Assembly: GCA_019155205.2 (NCBI GenBank)
Contig: JAHNZQ020003148.1
Location: 547,405-568,994, forward strand
Reading direction: 5' to 3'
DNA from: Gracilaria vermiculophylla
Taxonomy: Eukaryota > Rhodophyta > Florideophyceae > Gracilariales > Gracilariaceae
Length of the DNA: 21,590 nt
The position numbers and the translations under genes are program-made. This document shows, one piece after another, positions 9,256 to 16,876 of the stretch (position 1 is its first letter; every line of letters starts with the position of its first letter). The notes below the pieces were generated by a model, which was not told where the DNA came from, did no database searches, and saw nothing but the letters and a program-made list of their open reading frames with translations.

Positions 9256-9339
9256 GCATAAGCCGTCCAAGCTAAAGCAGTTCTAAATATTTTTTATCCA
9301 AAATTAGTCGGATATCTATGCTTATCTACACTTAACATT

Positions 9340-9360
9340 AAAAGGGGGGTAAAGAAAAGA
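9340..9360 (+). promoter_or_regulatory. Polypurine tract
   Basis: AAAAGGGGGGTAAAGAAAAGA is purine apart from one T. It follows the RNase H remnant by about 85 bases, so it fits the plus-strand primer of that element. If the TRIM at 9363-9671 and one AGACC copy are removed, the next bases are TGTTCAACATT, which could be the first bases of that element's 3' LTR. Confidence 0.55.
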
Positions 9361-9362
9361 CC
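9358..9362 (+). repeat. Target-site duplication, left copy (AGACC)
   Basis: AGACC occurs here and again at 9672-9676, exactly outside the two 79-bp repeats of the TRIM. A 5-bp duplication is the usual product of integration by Ty3/gypsy and Ty1/copia integrases. Confidence 0.85.
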
Positions 9363-9441
9363 TGTTGATAGTTGAAATGGTGAACTGTGTGCCCTGTGTC
9401 ACAAGAGAGTATGTCGTATATTGCTCATCAGTTTTCCAACA
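9363..9441 (+). repeat. Left 79-bp LTR of the TRIM
   Basis: Begins TGTTGATAG and ends TTTTCCAACA. It is closer in sequence to the repeat at 49-127 than to its own partner at 9593-9671. A box-like TAGTTGAAATGG word near the start resembles a tRNA A box, but the two-repeat structure and target duplication argue for an LTR. Confidence 0.85.
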
Positions 9442-9442
9442 G

Positions 9443-9455
9443 GGTATGGGCCAAT
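9443..9455 (+). promoter_or_regulatory. Possible primer-binding site of the TRIM
   Basis: GGTATGGGCCAAT starts two bases after the left LTR and resembles TGGTATCAGAGCC, the sequence complementary to initiator Met-tRNA 3' ends used by many plant elements. The match is imperfect, so this is only a position-supported candidate. Confidence 0.35.
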
Positions 9456-9520
9456 CTAAACGTTAGGAACCTGGGTTCGGCTCCCGGAAGTGATTTGAGC
9501 CTGTGACATTGTACAGGTAT

Positions 9521-9548
9521 ACAGTAGTAGCCAAAATTGGCTACTGTA
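9521..9548 (+). other. Inverted repeat inside the TRIM
   Basis: AGTAGCCAA (9526-9534) and TTGGCTACT (9537-9545) are perfect complements separated by two bases; the outer arms extend to TACAG/CTGTA with a small bulge. The element's RNA could form a hairpin here, perhaps a packaging or dimerisation signal. No function is shown by the sequence. Confidence 0.6.
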
Positions 9549-9592
9549 AGCTTGAGGTTTAGTTCTGTAAGGAAGTACAGGGCGAGGGGGCA

Positions 9593-9671
9593 CGTTGGTA
9601 GGTCAAAATGTGAACTGTACGCCCTGTGTCTCAAGAGAGTGTAGCCCATATAGGCGATCTATTTCCCAACA
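9593..9671 (+). repeat. Right 79-bp LTR of the TRIM
   Basis: Starts CGTTGGTAG (from TGTTGATAG) and ends TTTCCCAACA. Its length is exactly that of the other two copies. It is preceded by the GGGCGAGGGGG tract and followed by AGACC. Confidence 0.85.
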
Positions 9672-9676
9672 AGACC
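9672..9676 (+). repeat. Target-site duplication, right copy (AGACC)
   Basis: Identical to 9358-9362. The host sequence resumes with TGTTCAACATTATGG. Confidence 0.85.
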
Positions 9677-9989
9677 TGTTCAACATTATGGGATTTGCCC
9701 GGAGTCAATCGCATATATCTTGGCGCTGGACTTATTCCAAAACGAGGAACCGGATATTGGTACTAGAAGTATGCTTCTTTTACAATACTATTGATGGCAT
9801 GGTGATCTCCTAGAATTTCATTCGCATAACGTTGCAATGTTGGATTTAAACATATCAAAGCCTAGTTATGTAAGCATGAATATTTTTATTTCAAATAGGG
9901 GCAGAAACCAGACGGCATCAATCCGACCGTATTTTCTGACGTTCACATTATCCCGACTCGTAGATCTAAAATGGGTTTTAAGTAGACTC
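9677..9989. other. Non-coding stretch between the TRIM and element B
   Basis: AT-rich, without a convincing ORF. It starts TGTTCAACATT, possibly an LTR start after the polypurine tract at 9340. It was once joined to 15123-15338: element B's target duplication (GACTC at 9985-9989, GACGC at 15118-15122) marks the split. No second copy is in the window, so its nature stays open. Confidence 0.4.
9985..9989 (+). repeat. Target-site duplication of element B, left copy (GACTC)
   Basis: Pairs with GACGC at 15118-15122, one mismatch, exactly outside the outer ends of the two LTRs. The one-base difference fits the age suggested by the LTR divergence. Confidence 0.7.
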
Positions 9990-10840
9990 AGAAGAGCAAC
10001 GCCCTCCAGGGAGATTTTCCTTGGCACTTTGCCGGGTCATCGAATTCAAGTTAGGCCGCACTTATGAGAACGTTCAATACCGCGGGGACGATTCGCGTCC
10101 ATTTAGGCGGTGGGTTCCGTAGTAATCAGTACGGCGCGTGTCGCGCGCCGTCGCACGTGCGCGGCAACCGCGCGTAGCCCGATGGATACAGTATAGGCGC
10201 CGGTTGGCGCCTGCCGTGCACGATTGATTTAGTATTTTTTGCCATTTTATTTATTTAGTTATTTCATCCAATTCGGCTCTAGAGCCACAGTACTAAGCGC
10301 CACAGCAGTTCGTCCGTCGCGCCCAGTAAACCACGGCAAGCGGGATATTCGTTTTGAACTTTCCGCCCACGCGAGTATACCTCTCCGCCTTAAAGAAGTA
10401 CGCCATGGACTACGGGAGTCAACCGCCCGTGACGCCGAGACCTATAGTCTGGACTATTTTCCTTTCTTTCAGGATCGCCCTCGTAGAAGATTATCCACAC
10501 CGGATGTCCGATCTACTCCTCGTTGACTATGTCCACCACCCGCTCAACCCGGCTTGCTCGATACACTAGCGGGCATAGATATTACCCGGCCGCGTCAAGA
10601 TAGCCCGAAGTATTACAGGGAAAACTCACCGTACTTGCTGAAACTGCCTCAAGCATGAGACTTGCCGTATCCCCGGTTTCTCCACTCTTTTTCATCCTGC
10701 ACCCGTTGCGACGGCCTGTTCCCGGAGCTACGCACGGCTCGTGTGCCTTGCCCGAGGAAGGCTCCGCCCCTGAACCACATCATGAGAGAAAGGCTTGAAC
10801 ATCGTCAGTGGTAAATTCCTCTTTGGGGTATTGCACTACA
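9990..10840 (+). repeat. 5' LTR of element B (copy B2), 851 bp
   Basis: Begins AGAAGAGCAACGCCC (family start TGAAGTGCAACGCCC) and ends GGTATTGCACTACA. The ends form an imperfect inverted repeat, TGAAGTGCAA against TGTAGTGCAA. It carries a GC-rich block (10135-10180), a perfect hairpin at 10195-10212 and an AT-rich promoter-like run at 10228-10265. The exact 851-bp length is matched by the solo LTR at 14083-14933. An open frame at 10239-10526 recurs in other copies but is probably LTR sequence without stops rather than a gene. Confidence 0.87.
10195..10212 (+). other. Conserved hairpin in the family B LTR
   Basis: AGGCGCC-GGTT-GGCGCCT is a 7-bp perfect stem with a 4-base loop. It lies just upstream of the AT-rich run. 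Versions occur in all copies (about 2470, 13617, 14711). In the 14711 copy both arms carry the CpG-to-TpG type of change, leaving G-U pairs in RNA. It may be a regulatory or termination structure; function is not known. Confidence 0.6.
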
Positions 10841-10843
10841 AAG

Positions 10844-10860
10844 TGGGCTTTCGACTTAAA
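10844..10860 (+). promoter_or_regulatory. Possible primer-binding site of element B
   Basis: TGGGCTTTCGACTTAAA starts three bases after the 5' LTR. A TGG start is expected for pairing with the CCA end of a tRNA, but I do not recognise which tRNA. The sequence next to LTR B1 shares TTTCGA at the same position. Confidence 0.35.
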
Positions 10861-10939
10861 AACCGAGATCCACTCGCAGATCCTCTTTGAGTTCATTATT
10901 CTTTTTCATTTCTTTTACACTTCAGAATTCACCCGTGAG

Positions 10940-11530
10940 TGATTTTCACCGTCGTGACGGATTCCTCCGATGGGCAGGAAACCCACTGAAGCGAAGCCGG
11001 TAACGACCCGGAGCTGTTCCCACCAAGGGAGCCAGGCGCATCACGTGGTGACTCTCGAGACCACTGGTGCAGACCAGGTGAACTGTGGAACGCTGTCGGC
11101 TGAGCCGGATACCTTGTCACCCGCAGCCAAGCCATCAACAGCCATTAGGGTGGTTATCTTGCCGCCAACGTTGATGGAAGAGGCTTGTGTGGTTCGTTTG
11201 GGAGATCAGATCCGCAACCTGTGGCCAAACCAGGCAGCCCTGGCTATAGAGTTGAAGTTGCGCCGAAGGCACTGGGAGAATCTCTCGACAAATGTCACCG
11301 AGGAGCTCTGCGTACTGTGGTCTGACGTTAATACGATCCTTGAGGCTATTGGCCCGCCGGCGTCCTACGTCGAGGGCATGTATGATGGAATTAATAGAGT
11401 AGAGTAAATCCTCTTGAGGAGATACACTGCATATGCGGACTCTCAGCACATAGGTGGTCTGCGTCGACATTGGAGACAAATAAAGCATAGCTGGACCCCA
11501 GGTCGAGATTTAGTGATAGCGAAGCGAAAC
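10940..11530 (+). pseudogene. Element B, gag-like region (decayed)
   Basis: An open plus-strand frame at 10970-11407 (about 145 residues) lies between the 5' LTR and the protease, where gag should be. It holds an acidic/helical part with IELKLRRRHWENLSTNVTEE and ends with a stop at 11405. In the same direction a second frame (11414 onward, RRYTAYADSQHIGGLRRHW) continues toward the protease. A complete gag would be about twice this length, and no CCHC zinc knuckle is seen, so the nucleocapsid part is probably deleted. No specific gag family is recognised; the call rests on order and strand. Confidence 0.5.
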
Positions 11531-11534
11531 TGTA

Positions 11535-11870
11535 ATGTTTACGCTCATCACCGGACTGCACACGCAGTATATGGTGCGATTTCTCACGGTCCTCGACACT
11601 GGAGCGTGGCCGCATTTTGTTGTCGAGTCGTTACTACTACCGCTTCTGCTGTTTTCCATTCGCATAGAAGCGGTGCCCGACGACTCGGATGTGAACAAAA
11701 ATCTGCTACAAAAGATGGGAACCTTTGTTTGTGTTTTCCAATTGAGAAGAGGCGGTCAAGTTCACTTTCGTTCTGTACCGTTCTCTGGGTGCGCCAGTCA
11801 TCCTCGGATGCGTTTACTGCGACAGATTCGTAGAGGTTGTCCCCCCGTGCCTGAAACAGGTTGAGTGGGA
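11535..11870 (+). pseudogene. Element B, aspartic protease
   Basis: MVRFLTVLDTGAWPHFV contains the retropepsin active-site motif L-D-T-G-A, with Asp at 11595-11597 and the usual hydrophobic residues before it. The residue after DTGA is Trp in place of the common Gly/Ser. The following segment (ESLLLPLLLF and on to FQLRRGGQVHF) fits a flap-containing domain of about 100 residues, but the closing I-L-G-x-D motif is unclear because of a frame change (FSGCASHPRMR reads as an altered form). The frame ends at 11864. The protease would cut gag-pol; this copy retains the catalytic triad residues but is truncated. Confidence 0.7.
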
Positions 11871-12084
11871 AGATGGGTCGTCAATTCCCACAGACCGACA
11901 ACCGCTTCGGCGTGATGCACAACAGCAGATGCATCCGCCTGCTGCGCAAAAATCGCCGTCACAAACCCGGGAGTTGTCCAAGCTTCGTGCTGCGGCATCA
12001 GTGGCGATACTATCAGCCACGCAGGTCTTTGTTCAGTTCAACTCCCGTCATCACGGGTTGAGGTTTGTTCAGCCGTCGAACTAG
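11871..12084 (+). pseudogene. Element B, end of protease and start of linker (eroded)
   Basis: Plus-strand frames with single stops lead from the protease to the linker. In one frame TQVFVQFNSRHHGLRFVQP precedes LYERSRLTVENG, matching the order in element E (QAKVWVQTSSSGLSFLQG then GVIEIVPN). So the sequence is continuous with the linker, not a separate gene. Confidence 0.55.
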
Positions 12085-13150
12085 TTGTACGAACGGAGTC
12101 GCCTCACCGTGGAAAATGGAATCGTGCACATAATGCCAAACTGCTCATTTGGGATCTTTATCGCAAATCTGGGCGACGCACCCCAGTATCTGGCTGACAA
12201 CCAAGTGGTTGTTTGCGTCACGCCGCCTCCGTTAACAATGATTCCCACAAGGGTGATGGCCGCCCAGGTATTCGAGTTCGTAAGGGCAGAAGATAGAAAT
12301 CCGCCCGATGCGGAGGTAATCTTCGCCCCCAGCGGACTCATCTGTCTCCCGGAAGGTACCGTGGAAACGAGAAAACACGTCCTCCAGGTTCATCCGGCCT
12401 TTCCGATATCATGTCCGACGAGCTACAACCGGTGTGACCCGGGAGAGCTCTCGAAGAACTGGAGTTGTTCCATGTGCTTGCCTCGCATTGGAAGCGTCTC
12501 CGCGCAATGTTGCGGGATTCTGCGCCGATGTATGATAGCTCGCTGGGCGAGATTAACTGCACTGAACATATGATGGATTTATTATCAAACACTCGGCCAA
12601 TCGCGCGGTCGCCATACAGGGCTGGGCCTAAAGCTCGAGAAGAGGAAGAATTTCAAGTTGAGCGCATGCTCCGTGCCGGAGTCACGGAGCCAGCACAATC
12701 GCCATGAGCGTCTTTCGTGGTCCTTGTGCTTAAAGCGGATTGGCCATGGAGATTCTGCGTGGATTACCCCAAGCTCAAGGCCGTGACTATCTGGGATGGC
12801 CACCCGATTCCTCGGATAGATAAGTGAATGGAATCACATGGTGATGCTACCGTATTCACGGCTCTCGACGCCGATTGGGGCTACTGGCAGGTTCTTGTCA
12901 GGGAGTAAGACCGTGAAAAGATGGCCTTTGTGTGACACTCTGGGTCTTACCGCTTCAAGCGGATGGCATTTGGTATGAACAGTGCCCCCACATCTTTTCC
13001 AAAGACTATAGATGTCCACATGATCCGATTCAAGTGGCGGACTTTCCTTGTGTACTTGGACGCCATAATTATCTTTCCAACAACTTAGAGTACCCACATG
13101 AGTGGCTGTCACATCTTCGAGTGCCATGTAGGGAGCTTCCCCTTCAGGCA
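12085..13150 (+). pseudogene. Element B, protease-RT linker and reverse transcriptase (YLDA)
   Basis: The linker NGIVHIMPNCSFGIFIANLG matches the conserved pre-RT segment of Ty3/gypsy pol (also present in element E). RT follows in one frame from about 12465: HMMDLLSNTRPIARSPYR, ERMLRAGVTEPAQSP, FCVDYPKLKAVTI, FTALDADWGYWQ (catalytic Asp 1), YRFKRMAFGMNSAPTSF and LVYLDAIII. The active site Y-x-D-D reads YLDA (13053-13064), so the third catalytic Asp is lost. Stops lie at 12705, 12825, 12906 and 12933. A frame change after YLDAIII leads to CHIFECHVG, the start of the thumb. Sequence identity then breaks near 13150, where the rest of RT, RNase H and integrase are missing. Confidence 0.85.
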
Positions 13151-13391
13151 TAGTGCGGCTACCCCGCGAGACTAGAACCGAGCAGAAGCCGGTGGAATCC
13201 CTTGCTGGATGGTTCAGAGTGCGTTCGGACATATTGCACTCGTTGAAAGTGGTAGCCTAATTTGTCGAAGAGGGTTCGCAAGCAGCGGGTGTTTTCCGTC
13301 AAGACAGAGTTCCGGAAGCCGGCGAGTCACGCATGCTCATATTGCTGCTTCCTGCCATGGCTCCTCCTCGTCGAGGTGCGTGCCCCGTCTC
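13151..13391 (+). pseudogene. Element B, 3' remnant before the polypurine tract
   Basis: A plus-strand frame reads RLPRETRTEQKPVESLAGWF, one stop, then a basic, proline-rich stretch up to 13390. It is probably what remains of the pol C-terminus after internal deletion, or 3' untranslated sequence. No chromodomain or GPY/F motif is visible. Confidence 0.35.
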
Positions 13392-13409
13392 AAGGGAGGG
13401 GGGAAGGGA
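13392..13409 (+). promoter_or_regulatory. Polypurine tract of element B
   Basis: AAGGGAGGGGGGAAGGGA is an 18-base pure purine run that ends two bases before the 3' LTR (13412). This is the plus-strand primer of reverse transcription and confirms the orientation of element B. Confidence 0.85.
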
Positions 13410-14077
13410 TATGAAGTGCAACGCCCTCCAGTGAGGGTTTCCTTGTGACTTTTGCCGTTTCAGCGAATTCCTGTGAGAAGCAATTATGAGAACGATTAAT
13501 GTCGCGAGTGCGATTCGCGTCCGTTTGCGCGGCGGATTTCGGAGTATCCGACTGGCACGTGTCGCGCGCCGTGGCTCGCGGGCGGGAGCCGCGCGCGGCC
13601 CGATGGGTACAGTATGGGCGCTGGTTGGCGCCAGCCTTGCACGGTTAATTTAGTATTTTTTGCTATTTATTTTATTTAGTTATTTCGGCTATTTCGGACC
13701 TAGAGCTACAGTACTTAGCGCAACGGCATTTCCTCCGTCGTGCCCAGTACACCACACCAAGCGGGATCTTCGTTCTGAACTTGCCGCCGACATGAGTATC
13801 TCTCTCCACCTTGGAGAAGTTCGCCGTGGGCTACGGAGTTCGATCGCCCGTGACGCCGAGAACTATTGTCTGGACTATTTTTCCCTTCTTTCAGGTTCCC
13901 CTTCCTACGAGAGTATCCCCACCGAACCTGTGGTCGACCCCTTAAGGACTAAGTCACCCACACGCTCAATGCGGCTTGCCCGATACCTGCGCGGCCCAAT
14001 ATATTACCGGCCGCGCCTAGATAGCCAAACAAATTAAAGAGAAATCTCACTGTACTTACGGAAACTGCCTAAAGCAC

Positions 14078-14082
14078 AGAAA
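14078..14082 (+). repeat. Target-site duplication of the nested LTR, left copy (AGAAA)
   Basis: Pairs with AGGAA at 14934-14938 with one mismatch. Deleting one copy restores the alignment of the split LTR with its partner. Confidence 0.75.
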
Positions 14083-14933
14083 TTTAGTGCAATACCCCAT
14101 TGGGTAGGTTACCACGAAGGATATTTGCACCTTCCTCTCGTGAGGTAGTTCGGGGATAGAGCCTTCCTCACGCGAGGCACTCGGGGCAGGCGTAACTGCG
14201 TGGCAAAGCCGTCGCAACGGGTGCTGGAGGTAGACGCATGGGAAAACCGAGGATACGGCAACTCCTGTAACTGAGGAAGTTTCCGTAAGTACGGTGAGAT
14301 TGCTCTGTAAAATTACGGGCTATCTCGGCGCGGCCGGGTAAAATATAGGGCCGCGCGGGTTTCAGACAAGCCGCTTTGACCGGGTGGCGGAGGTAGTCCG
14401 AAAGCGGTCAACCACAGGTCCGGTGGGGATAACCTCGTACGAGGGCCAATCTGTAGAAAGAGAAAAATAGTCTAGACAATGGTTCTCGGCATCACGGGTG
14501 GTTGATTTCTTCAGACCATGGCGTACTTTTCCAAGGCGGAGAGGGATACCCGCGTGGGCGGCAAGCTGAGACCAAAGATCCCGATTGGTGCGGTTTACTG
14601 AGCGCGACGGCCAAAGTGTCGTCACGCTAAGTGCTGGAGCTTTAGGGCCGACATCAACAGCATAACTAAACAAACAAAACAGCGAGAAATAGGAAATCAA
14701 CCGTGCAAGGCAGGCACCAACCGGCACTCATACTACAGCCATCCGGCCACGCGCGGCTGCCGCGCGCGTGCCACGGCGCGCGACACGCCTCAGATCCTTC
14801 ACTCCGGAACCAACCGCGCAAACGGACGCATATCGCACTCGCGAAATAAACCGTTCTCATAAGTGCGCCCTTACCGGAGTTCGGTGAACCGGCACAGTGC
14901 CAAAACAAACTTCCCGGAGGGCGTTGCACCTCT
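14083..14933 (-). repeat. Solo LTR of family B (copy B4), inserted inside LTR B3
   Basis: An 851-bp complete LTR in the opposite orientation to its host. On the plus strand it starts TTTAGTGCAATACCCC and ends GGGCGTTGCACCTCT. The internal order (ACGGTGAGATT, GGGTGGCGGAGGTAGTCCG, GTACGAGGGC, hairpin CAGGCACCAACCGGCACT, GC-rich block) is that of the other copies reversed. It is flanked by AGAAA/AGGAA duplications, so it arrived as an element and then lost its interior by LTR-LTR recombination. A minus-strand open frame at 14362-14727 mirrors those in the other copies and is probably a stop-free part of the LTR. Confidence 0.87.
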
Positions 14934-15117
14934 AGGAATTGTCGAATCCTCGGTTTCTCCACTCGTCTTCCTCCTGGACTCGTTGCGACAGCTTGGCCCC
15001 GGAGAAACGCCCAGCTCGTGGGCCTCGCCCAAAGAAGGTTCTGCCCGTGTAGCACCTCGTGAGAAAGAGGCTTGATCATCCTTCGTAGTACTTTTTTCTT
15101 TGGGGTATTACAGTACA

Positions 15118-15338
15118 GACGCAAACACTTTGCGATAGAGATTGCTCGTTGTAGAGCTCATCTACGCCGTGATACGCAAAGACTTAGTATTAAACAGCGT
15201 GTGAAACCCCATATGCTCGTCTTTGGTATTTTCACAACCCATAAACTCTGCGGTCGTATTCCTGACCAACAAAGTGATAGTTGCGGCCACTGGAAGTCTG
15301 AAAAAAATTTTAAACTTTACATTGAGACTCACCGCATG
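15118..15338. other. Host-side sequence between element B and LTR A4
   Basis: GACGC at 15118-15122 is element B's right target duplication. The rest continues the sequence interrupted at 9989. It is AT-rich near 15300-15325 and shows no convincing ORF or repeat partner in the window. Confidence 0.45.
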
Positions 15339-15893
15339 TGTGCCACCGTCAGTTCTCTTCTCGAGGTGGTAGTGCACATCGTCCGTTTGGAGTTATTGTT
15401 AACTCCAAAGGCGGGCGTTTCTAAATGTGGTCTCCGTTAATCACTACCGCAAACCAGGGGAATTCTAAAAAGGGATCCGTAAACAACAACCGGAGGGGGA
15501 GGTTCATTGGGCGGACTATTCATCTACAGGCGCTGCTACGAGGTGACCTGGGGATCGGTGGCTTAAAAACCTTAGTATGATCGACGGGAGTCTCCAACAG
15601 GAAAACTAGACGTAGAATCAAGGGTGCTTGGTTTAACTCCCCGGAGATGGAGCTCAACCGGCAGGTTAAGTATCAAGCCTGGAGCCCGCCTGAACAGGTC
15701 TCACTACTGAATTAATTACCTGCACAAAATAACTAAAATAAATATAAACTCTACTGTCTCTCAAAAATACTATAGCGCATGTCTGGCCGAATTATGCACC
15801 ACTTGGCTCAGTTAATAAAATATGAGTCTTCCTTAGGAATATCAAGCCATAACGCCACTCAAAAAAAATCACCTCAGGATCCAGAGGAATACA
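15339..15893 (-). repeat. Family A LTR (copy A4), 3' LTR of element E
   Basis: A 555-bp copy, starting TGTGCCACCGTCAG on the plus strand (reverse complement of the LTR end) and ending AGAGGAATACA. It follows the reverse complement of 16323-16876 over its length. Outside its 15893 end the sequence matches the internal 3' region beside LTR A1, so A4 is a 3' LTR and the element body lies to the right on the minus strand. Flanks GCATG and TACAC do not match, as expected for one end of a longer element. Confidence 0.85.
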
Positions 15894-16160
15894 TACACGT
15901 TTTCCTGAATTGCACCACGTCTTCCAGGTGCATCTTTCCATAGCTCGTTCCTATCGGTGCTGATGTCAGCGTGGCCTCTGGTGATGTGGCCTATCCTCTT
16001 CTTCAGGCGTTCCATCATACTTTACTATTTCCGTGCAGTGTACCAACCGCGGACTCTTGTTTATCCTTTGCGGCGTTTTTGGGCCCCTGGCTCTTCTTGA
16101 TCCATCCTTTTATTCTCCTTCTTGGCGTACCCCGTCGGTGCTACAGCGCCAGTGGGTTGC
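15894..16160 (-). mobile_element. 3' internal end of element E (family A)
   Basis: Read on the minus strand, this contains ACCGATAGGA, GATGCACCT and CGTGGTGCAATT before a purine-rich but eroded run (AGGAAAACG) next to the LTR. It matches 128-244 block for block. The plus strand has a short open frame (15971-16201) with a hydrophobic run, which I take as chance. Confidence 0.65.
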
Positions 16161-16317
16161 ATGATATTCTGCACCACTCGGGCTTGTCGTGGATGGTGTA
16201 GTCGTTCGACGTCCGTGGCCGCGCCGTGGCTCAGTCCGGCCTGTTCGCCAACCCCTTCAAGACACTCGACGCCGCGATTACTTCGAGGATCCTTTTTTGG
16301 GGAACGCCCGTCTCGTC

Positions 16318-16322
16318 GCGTC
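16318..16322 (+). repeat. Target-site duplication of solo LTR A5, left copy (GCGTC)
   Basis: Identical to GCGTC at 16877-16881, exactly outside the LTR ends. Confidence 0.9.
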
Positions 16323-16876
16323 TGTAGTACAGTGGCTTCTACGGAAATATGGTGGTTTGGCCTTAAGGTATAATATTCCTAAGGAGGGTTCGTAATTTAT
16401 TAGCTGGGCCACGTGGTGCATAAACTCGCCCGCGTGCGCTACAGTATCCTTAAGGTACGGTATAATTTATTATTTATTTTAGATATTTTATGCGGGTAAT
16501 CAGCACAGTAGTGCGACCTGCCGAGGCGGGCTCCCGGCTTGATATTTAAGCTGCCGGTTGAGCTCCATTTTTGGGGAAGTAAAGACAAGCACCATTGAGT
16601 CTTCTTCTACATTTTCCGGTTGGAGTCTCTTGTCGATCAACGCAGGTTTCTAAGCCGCCGATCCCCAGGTCGCATCGTAGCAGCGCCTGTAGGAGCATTG
16701 TCCGCCTAGTGAACCTTCCCCTCCGCTTGGTGTTTGCGGATCCCTTTCAGAATTCCCCCGGCTCGCGACAGCGGATACCGGGGACCATCTTTAGGAATAC
16801 GCGCCTTTGGAGTCAACAAAAACTCCTAACGGACGTTGTGCTTTACTACCTCGACAGGAGGGCTGACAGTACCACA
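16323..16876 (+). repeat. Solo LTR of family A (copy A5), 554 bp
   Basis: Starts TGTAGTACAG and ends AGTACCACA, with imperfect inverted ends (TGTAGTACAG against TGTGGTACTG). Perfect GCGTC duplications flank it, so it is a complete solo LTR left after recombination between the LTRs of a full insertion. It sits inverted relative to A4 and A6, inside the 3' region of element E. It serves as the best reference copy for the family. Confidence 0.93.

Larger units (their letters stand above)
9363..9671 (+). mobile_element. Complete 309-bp TRIM-like element (copy F2-F3)
   Basis: A non-coding miniature LTR retrotransposon. It has a 79-bp left repeat (9363-9441, TGTTGATAG...CCAACA), a 151-bp interior (9442-9592) and a 79-bp right repeat (9593-9671, CGTTGGTAG...CCCAACA). 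The repeats share CCCTGTGTC-CAAGAGAGT and end in the inverted pair TGTTG/CAACA. The interior opens with a possible primer-binding site and closes with the polypurine run GGGCGAGGGGG at 9580-9590. Perfect AGACC duplications flank it. Known TRIMs have 100-250 bp LTRs and the smallest SMART-type elements are under 300 bp in total, so this one is near the lower limit. Lacking genes, it would depend on proteins from another element. The second copy (1-127) shows that it is a family. The right repeat is more altered than the left. Confidence 0.85.
9990..15117 (+). mobile_element. Element B: Ty3/gypsy-type retrotransposon, internally deleted, with a nested LTR
   Basis: The two direct family B repeats (9990-10840; 13412-15117 minus a nested insertion) bound a 2.57-kb interior. 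It carries degenerate gag, protease with DTG, a protease-RT linker and RT on the plus strand, then a polypurine tract directly before the 3' LTR. RNase H and most of integrase are missing, so the interior is much shorter than a usual 4-5 kb. The flanks GACTC (9985-9989) and GACGC (15118-15122) are a 5-bp target duplication with one change. Many stops and divergence between the two LTRs point to an old insertion. It could not move on its own. Confidence 0.85.
13412..15117 (+). repeat. 3' LTR of element B (copy B3), split by a nested LTR
   Basis: Left part 13412-14082 starts TGAAGTGCAACGCCC; right part 14934-15117 ends GGGGTATTACAGTACA. Removing 14083-14933 and one 5-bp duplication leaves 850 bp, against 851 for the 5' LTR. 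The rejoined junction aligns base for base with the 5' LTR at about 10651-10672. Both outer ends fit the family ends. Confidence 0.87.

Noticed and set aside
9363..9490. A tRNA gene or tRNA-derived SINE: an A box-like TAGTTGAAATGG and a B box-like GGTTCGGCTCC
   Set aside because: The boxes are about 100 bases apart, no cloverleaf can be folded around them, and the right copy lacks the B box. Two equal 79-bp ends with a 5-bp duplication and a purine tract fit a TRIM better.
10239..10526. A conserved protein-coding gene repeated four times (10239, 13660, and minus-strand 14362 and 1677)
   Set aside because: The frames lie inside the LTRs, differ in length and end, and have no recognisable domain; similarity comes from LTR copies. 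Conservation of the frame has not been tested.
11414..11833. A second gene overlapping the element B protease
   Set aside because: The protease frame has the DTG motif; the overlapping frame is partly the gag tail and then a shadow.
13412..14933. A long inverted repeat read as a MITE or foldback transposon
   Set aside because: The right arm is a full LTR with its own 5-bp duplication inside the left one, so this is nested insertion of LTRs.
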